A stretch of DNA of 64,000 nt from NCBI RefSeq assembly GCF_016461825.1, contig NZ_JAEMNU010000079.1, forward strand, positions 1-64,000. The letters run 5' to 3'. This document shows positions 36,070 through 46,439 of the stretch, in pieces; the stretch's first letter is position 1, and the number at the start of each line of letters is the position of its first letter. The translations under genes were made by a program, and so were the position numbers. The notes below the pieces were generated by a model. The model was given only the letters and a program-made list of their open reading frames with translations, did not search any database and was not told the origin of the DNA. Source of the stretch: Rugamonas violacea (GTDB lineage: Bacteria; Pseudomonadota; Gammaproteobacteria; Burkholderiales; Burkholderiaceae_D).

Positions 36070-37086
36070 ATGATCGAGAAGAACCTGCCCGAACTGATCA
36101 CCCTGAAGCGCCTGATCGACGCCGGCGCCGGACATTTTCAGGTCGACACGCCATGCACCGTGGCCATCGACGGGCGCCAGTTCCCGGTCTACTCGCTGGC
36201 CATCGGCAACCCGGACCCGGCGGTGCCGGCGCTGGGCTTCTTCGGCGGCATCCACGGCCTCGAACGCATCGGCAGCCAGATCCTGCTGTCCTTCCTGGAG
36301 AGCCTGCTGGCGCGGCTGCGCTGGGACCACACGCTGCACCAGCAGTTGCAGTCGCTGCGGCTGGTCTTCATGCCGCTGGTGAACCCGGGCGGCATGTGGC
36401 AGGCCACCCGCTGCAACCCGCAGGGCGTCGACCTGATGCGCAACGCGCCGCTGTCGGCGCTCGAAAAGGTGCCCTTCATGCTGGGCGGCCAGCGCTACAG
36501 CCGCCACCTGCCCTGGTATCGCGGCGCCGCCGGCGCGCCGATGGAGGCCGAGAGCCGCGCCGTCTGCCAGTTGGTCGAGCGCGAGCTGCTGCCGCGCCGG
36601 TTCAGCATGGCGCTCGACTGCCACTCCGGCTTCGGCCTGCGCGACCGCATCTGGTTCCCGCACGCCCACACCAAGGTGCCGATCCCCCACCTGGCCGAGG
36701 TCGGCGCGCTGGAGGAGCTGTTCAGCGAGAGCTACCCCAACCACAACTACGTGTTCGAGCCGCAGAGCCGGCAGTACCGCACCCACGGCGACCTGTGGGA
36801 CTACCTGTACCTGAACGGCACCAGCCACAACGAGCGCGTGTTCCTGCCGCTGACGCTGGAGATGGGCTCCTGGCTGTGGGTCAAGAAGAACCCGCGCCAG
36901 CTGTTCAACCGCATCGCCATCTTCAACCCGACCGCCACCCACCGCCTGCAACGCGTGCTGCGGCGCCACCTGGTGTGGTTCGACTTCCTGATGCGCGCCG
37001 CCGCCAGCCACGCCCGCTGGACGCCGCAGGGACTGGCGCGCAAGGACCAGCAGCGCCGCGCGCTGGCGCGCTGGTACGGCGCATGA
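36070..37086 (+). CDS. M14-family zinc carboxypeptidase-like protein
   Basis: 338 residues without signal peptide. The zinc-binding H62-x-x-E65 lies in GGIHGLERIG and the third ligand in MALDCHSGFG, the M14/AstE pattern. PLVNPGGMW and GVDLMRN are also typical of the DUF2817-like M14 subgroup. It probably hydrolyses a C-terminal amide bond of a peptide or acylated amino acid; substrate is unknown. The gene overlaps the following hydrolase gene by 4 nt, so the two are translated together. Confidence 0.82.
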   Translation: MIEKNLPELITLKRLIDAGAGHFQVDTPCTVAIDGRQFPVYSLAIGNPDPAVPALGFFGGIHGLERIGSQILLSFLESLLARLRWDHTLHQQLQSLRLVFMPLVNPGGMWQATRCNPQGVDLMRNAPLSALEKVPFMLGGQRYSRHLPWYRGAAGAPMEAESRAVCQLVERELLPRRFSMALDCHSGFGLRDRIWFPHAHTKVPIPHLAEVGALEELFSESYPNHNYVFEPQSRQYRTHGDLWDYLYLNGTSHNERVFLPLTLEMGSWLWVKKNPRQLFNRIAIFNPTATHRLQRVLRRHLVWFDFLMRAAASHARWTPQGLARKDQQRRALARWYGA

Positions 37087-37922
37087 GCAGCTGGGTGCTG
37101 CTGCGCGGCCTGATGCGCGAACAGCGCCACTGGGGCGGTTTCCCAGACCTGTTGGCGCAGGCGCTGCCGGACGCCGTCGTCGTCACGCCCGACCTGCCCG
37201 GCAACGGCACGCGCCACCGCCTGCGCAGCGCGACGCGGGTGGCCGACATGGTCGAGTTCTGCCGCGCCGACCTGGCCGCGCGCGGCCTGGCGCCGCCCCA
37301 CCACCTGCTGGCGCTGTCGCTGGGCGGCATGGTGGCGGTCGAGTGGGCCGCGCGCCACCCGGGCGAGCTGGCCGCTGGTGTGCTGCTCAACACCAGCATG
37401 CGGCCGTTCAGCCCCTTCCACCAGCGGCTGCGCTGGCAGAACTACGGCGCCATCGCCGCCCTGCTGCTGCGCGGCGGCGCGCGCCGCCGGGAGGAGTTGA
37501 TCCTGCGCCTGACCAGCCGCGACGGCCCGCGCGCCGAGCTGCTGGCGCAGTGGTTGGACTACCAGCGGCAGTATCCGGTGGGCCGCGCCAACGCGCTGCG
37601 CCAGTTGCTGTCGGCGGCGCGCTACCGCGCCCCGGCGGCGCGGCCGCAGGTGCCGCTGCTGGTGCTGGCCGGCGCCGGCGACCGCCTGGTCGACCCGCGT
37701 TGCTCGCAACGGCTGGCGGCGGCCTGGCGCGCGCCCTACCGCGCGCACCCGGACGCCGGCCACGACCTGCCGCTCGACGCCGGCGCCTGGGTGGCGCGCC
37801 AGGTGGCCGACTGGCTGGCGGCGCTGGCGCCAACGTCGGGGCCGGGGCCGGGGCCGGGGCCGGGGCCGGGGTCGGGGCCGGGGCCGGGACCGGGGCCGGG
37901 GCCGGCCGGCGAAGCCGGGTAA
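37083..37922 (+). CDS. Alpha/beta hydrolase with a Gly-Pro repeat tail
   Basis: 279 residues. The fold pattern is visible from SSWVLLRGLMREQRHWG through the nucleophile elbow LALSLGGM (A-x-S-x-G, where the family usually has G-x-S-x-G), an acid in GAGDRLVDP and histidine in DAGHDLP. The last ~30 residues are GP dipeptides encoded by a GGGGCC hexamer array (37837-37905). The gene starts inside the end of the M14 gene (ATGA). Probable esterase or thioesterase; substrate unknown. Confidence 0.8.
   Translation: MSSWVLLRGLMREQRHWGGFPDLLAQALPDAVVVTPDLPGNGTRHRLRSATRVADMVEFCRADLAARGLAPPHHLLALSLGGMVAVEWAARHPGELAAGVLLNTSMRPFSPFHQRLRWQNYGAIAALLLRGGARRREELILRLTSRDGPRAELLAQWLDYQRQYPVGRANALRQLLSAARYRAPAARPQVPLLVLAGAGDRLVDPRCSQRLAAAWRAPYRAHPDAGHDLPLDAGAWVARQVADWLAALAPTSGPGPGPGPGPGSGPGPGPGPGPAGEAG
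37837..37905 (+). repeat. GGGGCC hexanucleotide tandem array
   Basis: About eleven units of the six-base word GGGGCC, with two variants (GGGGTC and GGGACC), run to the end of the hydrolase gene. In frame they code for glycine-proline (with a serine). Four-guanine runs at six-base spacing are well suited to G-quadruplex folding on the plus strand, and such arrays change copy number by slippage. Confidence 0.85.
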
Positions 37923-37970
37923 AATAGTGCCTTGCCCGCCGCGCCGCTGCGGCGTCGCCCGAGTCTGACC

Positions 37971-38297
37971 ATGAACGCTATCCCCGCCCCCCTCGCCTGC
38001 CGCCCCAGCTGCGGCGCCTGCTGCACCGCCCCGTCGATCACCAGCCCGATTCCGGGCATGCCCAACGGCAAGCCGGCCGGCGTGCGCTGCATCCAATTGG
38101 CGGACGATAATCGCTGCCTGATCTTCGGCCGGCCCGAGCGGCCGGCATTTTGCGGCGGCCTGCAGCCGTCGGCGGAAATGTGCGGAACCAGCCGCGGTGA
38201 CGCTATTCGGTGGCTAAGCGATTTGGAGCGCGCCACCTGCCCCAAATCACTTATAAACACGGCTGAGTTTGCCCGCGCTGGTGACGAGCTGCTGTAA
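37971..38297 (+). CDS. YkgJ-family cysteine cluster protein
   Basis: 108 residues with the CxxCGxCC pattern ([12 protein letters not shown]), further cysteines in GVRCIQL, NRCLIFG, FCGGL and TCPKS. The spacing fits the YkgJ/UPF0153 family, thought to bind a metal or Fe-S cluster. Function in the cell is unknown. ATG 37971 is chosen because the family's N-terminus starts near CxxxCG; an in-frame start 39 nt earlier exists. Confidence 0.8.
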   Translation: MNAIPAPLACRPSCGACCTAPSITSPIPGMPNGKPAGVRCIQLADDNRCLIFGRPERPAFCGGLQPSAEMCGTSRGDAIRWLSDLERATCPKSLINTAEFARAGDELL

Positions 38298-38362
38298 ATT
38301 TAAGCACTCGTGTCGAGGACTACTCGGCAATTGCATGAGCGGGTCCAAGCACGGCTGGAGTC

Positions 38363-39160
38363 CTACAACAGGTCGCGCAAATTGACCTTGACCGTCTCGC
38401 CGGTTGGCTCGACCGGCTGGGCCGGCGCCGCCGATGCGCTTGCGGCATCGGCATCGGCGGCGCTCTGCTTCACCAGAATCTTGTGCAAGTCGGCATCGAC
38501 CGAGTCGCCGAGCGCCAACAGGGCGAGGTCGCGCTCGGTCTCGTTGGTGCTGGTGAGCTTGTCGAAGAACAGGTGGATCAGCTTGGCCGCCTCCAACTCG
38601 CGTTCCCGCACCAGGCGGATGGCGGCCAGCTCGAGCTCTACGCCGGACGTCGAGGCGCTCAGCCGAAGCCGCTCAAGCTCGGCCTGGATCTTTTGATCCT
38701 CCCGGCTCAACATGTTGTGTTGATTGGCGCGCTGAAACTGCTGTTCCGTCGCCTGCAGCAGCTCGTTGGCATCGCGTTCCTGCCGCGCCAGCTCGCTCTT
38801 GTGCAACTCCTCCGCTTCGCGGAGTTTTTCCTCGTGCAGATGCCGGTCACTCTGCAACTGCGTCTCGAGTTGCGCCCGCTTTTCCAGCCCCATCAGCGTT
38901 GTGATGATCGACGCCACCCCGGCCAGCAAGGCGCCGATGATGATCGACCCCGTCCATCCCGGCCCGCCAGCGGGGGCGGCGGCCGGCATGCCGCTCAGCT
39001 TGATCTCGTAGGTTTGCGGCGGTGGCAGCGCCGGGCGCGCCGGCGCCGGTTGGGCGGCCGGCGCCTGCGCCTGCACCGGTGCGCCGAGGCCGCCAAGAAG
39101 CGCGCCGACGGCAACGAGAATACGCCAATCCCGACGATTGTTATGTCCGCCAAATCGCAT
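38363..39160 (-). CDS. Membrane-anchored coiled-coil protein of unknown function
   Basis: 265 residues. The signal peptide (ILVAVGALLGGLGAPVQAQA) is followed by a Pro/Ala-rich stretch, one transmembrane segment (SIIIGALLAGVASIITTLMGL, about 95-115), and then a long charged coiled coil (about 120-220; KRAQLETQLQ through ELERLRLS). The tail is Ala-rich. An excellent AGGAGG ribosome site stands just before ATG 39160, fixing the start. No domain is recognised. The topology suggests an inner-membrane scaffold with its coil in the cytoplasm. Confidence 0.8.
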   Translation of the reverse strand: MRFGGHNNRRDWRILVAVGALLGGLGAPVQAQAPAAQPAPARPALPPPQTYEIKLSGMPAAAPAGGPGWTGSIIIGALLAGVASIITTLMGLEKRAQLETQLQSDRHLHEEKLREAEELHKSELARQERDANELLQATEQQFQRANQHNMLSREDQKIQAELERLRLSASTSGVELELAAIRLVRERELEAAKLIHLFFDKLTSTNETERDLALLALGDSVDADLHKILVKQSAADADAASASAAPAQPVEPTGETVKVNLRDLL

Positions 39161-39448
39161 ACGTCCTCCTAAAAGTTGCAATGAATTTACCTTAGCCCGG
39201 CCGCCGCAGCGGCGTCTATCCAGCATATACGATAGTTATTAATTTATCATTGCTAACGTGCGCCGGACGCCGGAACCGGGCGCGCGCCGCCGCCGTCTGC
39301 CGCGCTGCGCCGCACAAAAAACCGCTTCCGCCTGAGCCGTATTGATGAATGCGCCGCCCGCTCATGGTAAGCTGCGAACCCGCGCAGCCTGCGGCCACGC
39401 GCCCGGCTGTTTCCCGTTCCCAATTAGTACGTGTTAGAACAATAATTC

Positions 39449-40288
39449 ATGGATATCATTCTCGCGCTTAAGGCCCTGGTCATGGGCTTGGTTGAAGGCT
39501 TCACCGAGTTCCTGCCCATCTCCTCCACCGGCCACCTGATCCTGGCCGACAGCCTGCTCAACTTCCAGGGCATGGAGGAAAAGATGAAAGTGTTCGAGAT
39601 CGTCATCCAGGCCGGCGCCATCTTCGCCGTCTGCTGGGAATACCGCGAGCGCATCCGCAGCGTGCTGCGCGGCCTGTTCAGCGACGCCAAGTCGCAACGC
39701 TTCGCCGTCAACGTCGCCATCGCCTTCGTGCCGCTGGCCGCCCTCGGCCTGGTGTTCGGCAAGGCCATCAAGGCGGTGCTGTTCAAGCCGCTGCCGGTGG
39801 CGCTGGCCTTCATCGTCGGCGGCGTCGTCATCCTGCTGGTCGAGCGCCACGCCAAGGCCAACCCGGTCGCCGTGCGGGTCCACTCGGTCGACGACATGAG
39901 CCCGCTCGACGCCCTGAAGATGGGCATCGCCCAGGCCTTCGCCCTGATCCCCGGCACCAGCCGCTCCGGCGCCACCATCATCGGCGGCATGATGTTCGGC
40001 CTGTCGCGCAAGGTGGCCACCGAGTTCTCCTTCTTCCTGGCCATTCCGACCCTGCTCGGCGCCACCGTGTATTCGCTGTACAAGGAGCGCGCCCTGCTGT
40101 CGGCCGCCGACCTGCCGCTATTCGGCATCGGCACCGTGGCCGCCTTCGCCTCCGCCTTCCTGTGCGTGCGCTGGCTGCTGCGCTACATCAGCAGCCACGA
40201 CTTCACCATCTTCGCCTGGTACCGCATCGTCTTCGGCCTGGTGGTGATCGTCACCGCGCACTACGGCCTGGTGGTCTGGGTCGACTAA
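39449..40288 (+). CDS. uppP: Undecaprenyl-diphosphatase
   Basis: 279 residues, polytopic membrane protein. Signature motifs are [17 protein letters not shown] near the N-terminus and [10 protein letters not shown] in the centre, which form the active site of UppP/BacA. It recycles undecaprenyl pyrophosphate to the monophosphate in the inner membrane for peptidoglycan and lipopolysaccharide building, and confers some bacitracin resistance. Length matches the family. The recQ gene follows 34 nt later in the same direction. Confidence 0.96.
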   Translation: MDIILALKALVMGLVEGFTEFLPISSTGHLILADSLLNFQGMEEKMKVFEIVIQAGAIFAVCWEYRERIRSVLRGLFSDAKSQRFAVNVAIAFVPLAALGLVFGKAIKAVLFKPLPVALAFIVGGVVILLVERHAKANPVAVRVHSVDDMSPLDALKMGIAQAFALIPGTSRSGATIIGGMMFGLSRKVATEFSFFLAIPTLLGATVYSLYKERALLSAADLPLFGIGTVAAFASAFLCVRWLLRYISSHDFTIFAWYRIVFGLVVIVTAHYGLVVWVD

Positions 40289-40322
40289 CGGTCGACTAAC
40301 CAAAGTAAAGAGTCAGAAGCAT

Positions 40323-42146
<1,824 letters not shown>

Positions 42147-42193
42147 GCGTCGGTTGGGCGCCGCTAAATGAAGGCGCCGGCGACTGCAAAACC

Positions 42194-42258
42194 ACCCAAA
42201 GGCAGAAAGCCGGGGTCAGACCCCGCGGGTCCGACCCCAGATTTACGCCTGTGGGTTT
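42194..42258. repeat. Intergenic dyad repeat element, copy 1
   Basis: A 65-nt unit between the convergent recQ and AraC-type genes, shared with 57894-57970. Both copies run from ACCCAAAG-CAGA to CCTGTGGGTTT, and both contain GCCGGGGTCAG and GGTCCGACCCCAGATTT. The inner GGGGTC/GACCCC parts form a stem. It may act as a transcription terminator. Confidence 0.75.
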
Positions 42259-42264
42259 AGCGCT

Positions 42265-43239
42265 TTAGCTTTGGGGTGCCGCCGCGACGCCGACGATGCT
42301 GCGGTAGCGGCTGGGCGGCACGCCGACGCCGTCGCGGAAGCGGTGGCTGAAATGACTCAGGTCGGCGTAGCCGCAGGCGTCGGCCACCTGCTGCAGCGGC
42401 AGCTCGCCGCCCTTCAACAGCGCACGCGCACGGTCCAGCCGGCGCGCCGCGATCCACGCCGACGGCGGCATGCCGAAGGAGATGCGGAACATGCGCGCCA
42501 GGTGGAACTCCGACAGATTGGCCTGCTGCGCCAGCATGCCCAGCGTGATGCCACTTCCCAGATTGTCCTCGATGTAGTCGGCCAACCGGCGCCGCACCAA
42601 CGGTGCCAGGCCGCCGCGCAGGCGGCCGTCCTGGCGCTTCTGCGCCGACTGCGACTGCAGCAGCTCGCTCAGCGTGGCGTGCGCCAGCTCGTTGGCGCGC
42701 AGCTGCTGGTCGGCGCCGTCCCAGGGCAGGCGCACCAGCGCCTCGCACAGGCGGTCGATGCGGCCGTCCTCGAAGTAGGTGCGGTCGGCCAGGGTCAGCT
42801 CGCGCGGCTCGCGGTCCAGCTCCACCACGGCGCGGCGGGTGAAGTGCTCCGGCATGAAGTACAGGTGCAGGAAGCGCAGCGGGCCGCGCACCATCCAGCT
42901 CGACTCGTGCCAGTCCGGCATGGTGCACAGCAGGCGCGGCGCGCCATACAGGCCGGGCCGCTCGCCGCGCGAAGTGTGGTAGCCGCCACCCATGTAGTAG
43001 GACAGCGTGTGGTGGCCGGGTTGCTTGTAGGTGGTCTGCGCCTCGCGCGTGTCACGCTGCCAGATCGCCACCGCCAAGCCATCGCCCAGCACGGCGAAAC
43101 GCTCCAGCGTCGCCTCGGTCGAGGCCATGGTGTTGAACACGGCGTGAGCCACCGCGCCCGCCGCGCCGGGCTGGCCGACGGGGCGGGCTGCCGCCGCCTT
43201 GGCGGTGGCGGCGGTAGTGAGGGAGGAGGCGCGTGGCAT
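42265..43239 (-). CDS. AraC-family transcriptional regulator
   Basis: 324 residues from ATG 43239 (a TTG at 43278 and ATG 43128 are alternatives; the Ala-rich N-terminus is doubtful). The C-terminal DNA-binding domain (two helix-turn-helix) has ITLGMLAQQANLSEFHLARMFRISFGMPPSAWI and HFSHRFRDGVGVPPSRYR, typical of AraC/XylS regulators. The N-terminal part is a ligand domain without a recognised binding site. It converges with recQ and diverges from an EamA transporter, its likely target. Confidence 0.85.
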   Translation of the reverse strand: MPRASSLTTAATAKAAAARPVGQPGAAGAVAHAVFNTMASTEATLERFAVLGDGLAVAIWQRDTREAQTTYKQPGHHTLSYYMGGGYHTSRGERPGLYGAPRLLCTMPDWHESSWMVRGPLRFLHLYFMPEHFTRRAVVELDREPRELTLADRTYFEDGRIDRLCEALVRLPWDGADQQLRANELAHATLSELLQSQSAQKRQDGRLRGGLAPLVRRRLADYIEDNLGSGITLGMLAQQANLSEFHLARMFRISFGMPPSAWIAARRLDRARALLKGGELPLQQVADACGYADLSHFSHRFRDGVGVPPSRYRSIVGVAAAPQS

Positions 43240-43451
43240 GGCTGGGCGAAGGGACAAGGGAATGGCCGCAAGTGGCAAAAAGATAAGGCCAAGTCTAGCA
43301 TGACGCTAGCCGCCCCCGCCCGCGCCGGCGGCAAAAAGCGCAAGCCCAGACAAGTGCCGCGATACTGCGCAAGCCCAGACAACTGACACCCGCCGCAGCG
43401 TTCCACACTGGTCGCTCCGCTGTCATGCAGCCCGCCCAAGGTGTCAACCCA

Positions 43452-44351
43452 ATGAACGTTTTCCTCTACCTGCTCACCGTGCTAATCTGGGGCACCACCT
43501 GGATCGCCATCACCTTCCAGCTCGGCGTGGTGCCGGCCCCGGTGTCGATCGCCTACCGCTTCTGGCTCGCCAGCGCCATGCTGATGGCCTTCCTGCTGCT
43601 GCGCCGCCAACCCGTCTGGCCGCCGCGCCAGGCCTGGCGCTATCTGCTGGCGCAGGGCCTGTCCCTGTTCTGCTGTAACTTCCTGTGCTTCTACTACGCC
43701 AGCCAGTGGGTGCCCAGCGGCTTGGTCGCCGTGGTGTTCTCCACCGCGCCGCTGTGGAACGCCATCAACGGCCGGCTCTTTCTCGGCCGCGCCATCCGGC
43801 CGCAGGTGATGCTGGGCGCCCTGCTGGGATTGGCCGGCATCGTCCTGCTGTTCCTGCCGCAGATGCGCGGCCATTGGCACGACAGCGCCATGCTGCTCGG
43901 CCTGGCCCTGGCCCTGCTCGGCACGCTGTGCTTCTCCTGCGGGAATTTGCTGTCGAGCCGCATGCAGGCGCTCGGCCTGACGCCATGGCTGACCAACAGC
44001 TGGGCCATGCTGATCGGCGCCAGCATCCTCGGCGTCGCCGCGCTGGCGCTCGGCATGCCGTTCGCGCTGGCGCCGGACACGCGCTATCTGGCCTCGCTGC
44101 TGTACCTGGCGATGATCGGATCGGTGGTGGGATTCACTGCGTACTTGATATTGGTGGGACGGATCGGGCCGGACCGGGCGGCCTACTCGACGGTGCTGTT
44201 CCCCGTCGTCGCGCTGACCTTGTCGACCATCTACGAGGGCTACCACTGGACGGCGCCGGCCTTCGCCGGCCTGGGCCTGGTGTTGGCGGGGAACCTGCTG
44301 GCCTTCCTGCCGCTGGGCGGACGCGCCGCACTCAAACCGGCCACCGCCTGA
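43452..44351 (+). CDS. EamA-family (DMT superfamily) transporter
   Basis: 299 residues with about ten transmembrane segments in two repeats (for example YLLTVLIWGTTWIAITF, WLASAMLMAFLLL, MLIGASILGVAALAL). The first repeat contains WGTTWIAI, the typical DMT start. Such proteins export amino acids or other small metabolites. Divergent pairing with the AraC gene suggests regulation by it. ATG 43452 is chosen for the first transmembrane helix. Confidence 0.85.
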   Translation: MNVFLYLLTVLIWGTTWIAITFQLGVVPAPVSIAYRFWLASAMLMAFLLLRRQPVWPPRQAWRYLLAQGLSLFCCNFLCFYYASQWVPSGLVAVVFSTAPLWNAINGRLFLGRAIRPQVMLGALLGLAGIVLLFLPQMRGHWHDSAMLLGLALALLGTLCFSCGNLLSSRMQALGLTPWLTNSWAMLIGASILGVAALALGMPFALAPDTRYLASLLYLAMIGSVVGFTAYLILVGRIGPDRAAYSTVLFPVVALTLSTIYEGYHWTAPAFAGLGLVLAGNLLAFLPLGGRAALKPATA

Positions 44352-44391
44352 CGCAGTGGTCACGCTGGCGGGGGGCCAGCGTGGAGCAGGC

Positions 44392-45111
44392 TTACTTCTT
44401 GAGGAAGACCAAATCCCAGACGCCGTGGCCCAGCTTGATGCCACGGTTTTCGAACTTGGTCAGCGGACGGTAGGCCGGCTGCGGCGCGTAGCCCTCGACG
44501 CTGTTCCGCAGGCCGGCTTCGCCGCCCAGCACTTCCAGCATCTGCTCGGCGTACTCCTGCCAGTCGGTGGCGCAGTGCAGATAGCCGCCCGGCGCCAGCT
44601 TCTCGGTCAGCAGCTTGACCAGCGGCGGCTGGATCAGCCGCCGCTTGTTGTGGCGCGCCTTGTGCCACGGGTCGGGGAAGTAGATGTGCACGCCGTCCAG
44701 CGAAGCGTCCGGGATCATGTTGTTCAACACCTCGACGGCGTCGTGCTGGATCAGGCGCAGGTTGCTGATGTCCTGCTCGCCGATCTGCTTGAGCAGGCTG
44801 CCCACACCCGGCGTGTGCACCTCGACGCCGATGAAGTCCTTCTCCGGCATCGCCTTGGCGATGTGCGAAGTGGTCGCGCCCATGCCGAAGCCGATCTCGA
44901 AGATCACCGGCGCCTTGCGGCCGAAGGCCAGCTCGTAGTCGAGCGGCGCCTTCACGTAAGGCAGCATGAACTTCGGCCCCAGCTCCTCCAGCGCGCGCGC
45001 CTGGGCGATCGACAGACGGCCGGCGCGCGTGACGAAGCTGCGGATGCGGTGTTCGCTCGGGTCGTATAACATCGGCCGCGCTGGGCCGTTGGCAGGGGTA
45101 TCAGAAGACAT
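44392..45111 (-). CDS. trmB: tRNA (guanine-N7-)-methyltransferase
   Basis: 239 residues. The SAM-binding motif [28 protein letters not shown] and the catalytic segment [17 protein letters not shown] are the standard TrmB signature. It methylates G46 of many tRNAs. Length is usual. Alone in its transcription unit. Confidence 0.95.
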   Translation of the reverse strand: MSSDTPANGPARPMLYDPSEHRIRSFVTRAGRLSIAQARALEELGPKFMLPYVKAPLDYELAFGRKAPVIFEIGFGMGATTSHIAKAMPEKDFIGVEVHTPGVGSLLKQIGEQDISNLRLIQHDAVEVLNNMIPDASLDGVHIYFPDPWHKARHNKRRLIQPPLVKLLTEKLAPGGYLHCATDWQEYAEQMLEVLGGEAGLRNSVEGYAPQPAYRPLTKFENRGIKLGHGVWDLVFLKK

Positions 45112-45222
45112 GGGAATATGAGGGGAAACAGACTTGGGACGCTATTATACGTTATGCCGTTTTGCCCGGCCCGGGCGGCCACTTGCGCTAAGATAGCGTC
45201 CTTTCGACCTAGCGGACCTGCC

Positions 45223-45729
45223 ATGACCCACCTGATTTCCCTCGCCATCATCGTGCTGACCGGACTGGCGGTGTACGCGATCGTCAGGAGCGGCCCGGCG
45301 CGGCCGGCCGCGCCGCCGCCGCGCGCCGGCGGCCCCTACCTGCCGGCCCTGCCCGACACCGCGCCGGCGCGGCACTGGTCCGACGGCCGCCGTTTCCTGG
45401 TCGAGGTGAGCAGCGAATCGCGCTACCAGGCGACCATCGGCGAACTGGCCGGCGAACACGGCACGCAGGCCGCCAACGCGCCCCACCAGGCGGTGCTGCT
45501 GCCGGACGATCACAACCACTACGAGGACAAGGCGGTGGCGGTGTTCCTGGCCGGCCGCATGGTCGGCTATCTGGCGCCCAAGGACGCGCTGCGCTTCCGC
45601 CAGCGCCTGGCCGCCGCCGAGTTGAGCGGCCAGCCGACCAGCTGCGACGCCATGGTGCGCGGCGGCGGCGACTGGCAGGGCAAGCGGCTGGCGTATGTGG
45701 TGGTGCTGGATGTGGAGCCGTTCGAATAA
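45223..45729 (+). CDS. HIRAN-domain protein with N-terminal membrane anchor
   Basis: 168 residues. An N-terminal hydrophobic helix (LISLAIIVLTGLAVYAIV) anchors the protein; a proline-rich link leads to a HIRAN-like domain (about 60-160) recognised by DHNHYEDKAVAVFLAGRMVGYLAP. HIRAN domains bind DNA ends or damaged DNA; here the domain is alone and membrane-anchored. Known betaproteobacterial proteins of this form have no assigned role. The start at MTHLISLAI is preferred over an earlier in-frame codon. Confidence 0.75.
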   Translation: MTHLISLAIIVLTGLAVYAIVRSGPARPAAPPPRAGGPYLPALPDTAPARHWSDGRRFLVEVSSESRYQATIGELAGEHGTQAANAPHQAVLLPDDHNHYEDKAVAVFLAGRMVGYLAPKDALRFRQRLAAAELSGQPTSCDAMVRGGGDWQGKRLAYVVVLDVEPFE

Positions 45730-45750
45730 TCGCAAAAAAGTCACCCACCG

Positions 45751-45756
45751 TATAAT
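45751..45756 (+). promoter_or_regulatory. -10 element of the toxin-antitoxin operon
   Basis: A perfect TATAAT 37 nt before the antitoxin ATG. No good -35 is seen 16-18 nt upstream. Antitoxin autoregulation would bind around this site, but no palindrome was evident. Confidence 0.45.
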
Positions 45757-45792
45757 GGGGCGACACCCGCTCCTACCTCCGCGAGGCGCATC

Positions 45793-46083
45793 ATGACAGC
45801 CGCATCAACGAAACCCATCGGTATCCAAATCGACCAGGAAACGCACGACCGCGTCAAGCGCTTGGCTCAATTACGCCAGCGCACGCCGCACTGCTTGTTA
45901 CAAGAAGCGATCGCTCAATACCTCGATCGTGAGGAGCGGCGCGAAGCGGTGCGACAGCAGGCGGTCGGCGCCTGGACGGAATATCAAACGAGCGGCATGC
46001 ATGTCGACGCAAGCGAGGTGACGGCGTGGCTTGAAACCTGGGGCGAGGAGAATGAACTGCCCGCCCCGACATGTCACAAATAA
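45793..46083 (+). CDS. Ribbon-helix-helix antitoxin (ParD/RelB-like)
   Basis: 96 residues. The N-terminal KPIGIQIDQETHDRVKRLAQ is the ribbon-helix pattern of CopG/RHH antitoxins; the C-terminal part (WTEYQTSGMHVDASEVTAWLETWG) is typical of RelB/ParD-like neutralising tails. It overlaps the toxin frame by 13 nt, the usual arrangement. It should repress its own promoter and cover the ParE/RelE toxin. Confidence 0.85.
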   Translation: MTAASTKPIGIQIDQETHDRVKRLAQLRQRTPHCLLQEAIAQYLDREERREAVRQQAVGAWTEYQTSGMHVDASEVTAWLETWGEENELPAPTCHK

Positions 46084-46359
46084 GATTTGCACCCGCCGCC
46101 CTGCGCGATCTTGAGCGGCTGCGCGAATTTCTGCGTGTGAAAAATCCAGCGGCGGCAAAGCGCGGCGGCCGCCATCATCAAAGCGATCCACCTACTCGGC
46201 CAGCAGCCACAAATCGGCAGGCCAGTGAAGGAAATGGGCAGCGCATACCGGGAACTCGCCATCGAATTCGGCGGCACCGGCTACATTGCCCTGTATCGCT
46301 ATGAAGATGACCACGTCACGGTACTCTCGCTGCGCCATCAAAAGGAAGCCGGATACTGA
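46071..46359 (+). pseudogene. ParE/RelE-type toxin, frameshifted
   Basis: The frame starts at ATG 46071 (MSQIRFAPAALRDLERLREFLRVKNPAAAKR) and leaves the toxin frame near 46160-46172. In the +1 frame the toxin continues with AAAIIKAIHLLGQQPQIGRP, then REL-IEFGGTGYIALYRYED and ends at TGA 46357-46359. The full length is 289 nt, one base more than 96 codons, so a single base insertion in the GC run is the simplest cause. Without it the protein would be a typical RelE/ParE of about 95 residues. It may be a true loss, a sequencing error or programmed slippage. Confidence 0.8.
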
Positions 46360-46389
46360 GCTGCTAACGGTCTACCGCGCCGGGCGTGC

Positions 46390-46439
46390 TAACTCTTTGA
46401 TTTGATTGGAGCGGGTGAAGGGAATCGAACCCTCGTCGT
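46390..46439. repeat. attL: 50-bp direct repeat, tRNA-Gly 3'-end copy
   Basis: A perfect 50-bp copy of 50137-50186. Bases 46407-46439 are the 3' third of a tRNA-Gly gene (T-arm and acceptor end with CCA) in reverse orientation; the rest is the downstream flank. It marks the far end of an integrated element. The match ends exactly after CGTCGT. Confidence 0.9.

Noticed and set aside
36801..38096. Minus-strand frame of over 400 codons
   Set aside because: It is antisense to the M14 and hydrolase genes, lacks domains and shows low-complexity Arg/Gly/Gln runs.
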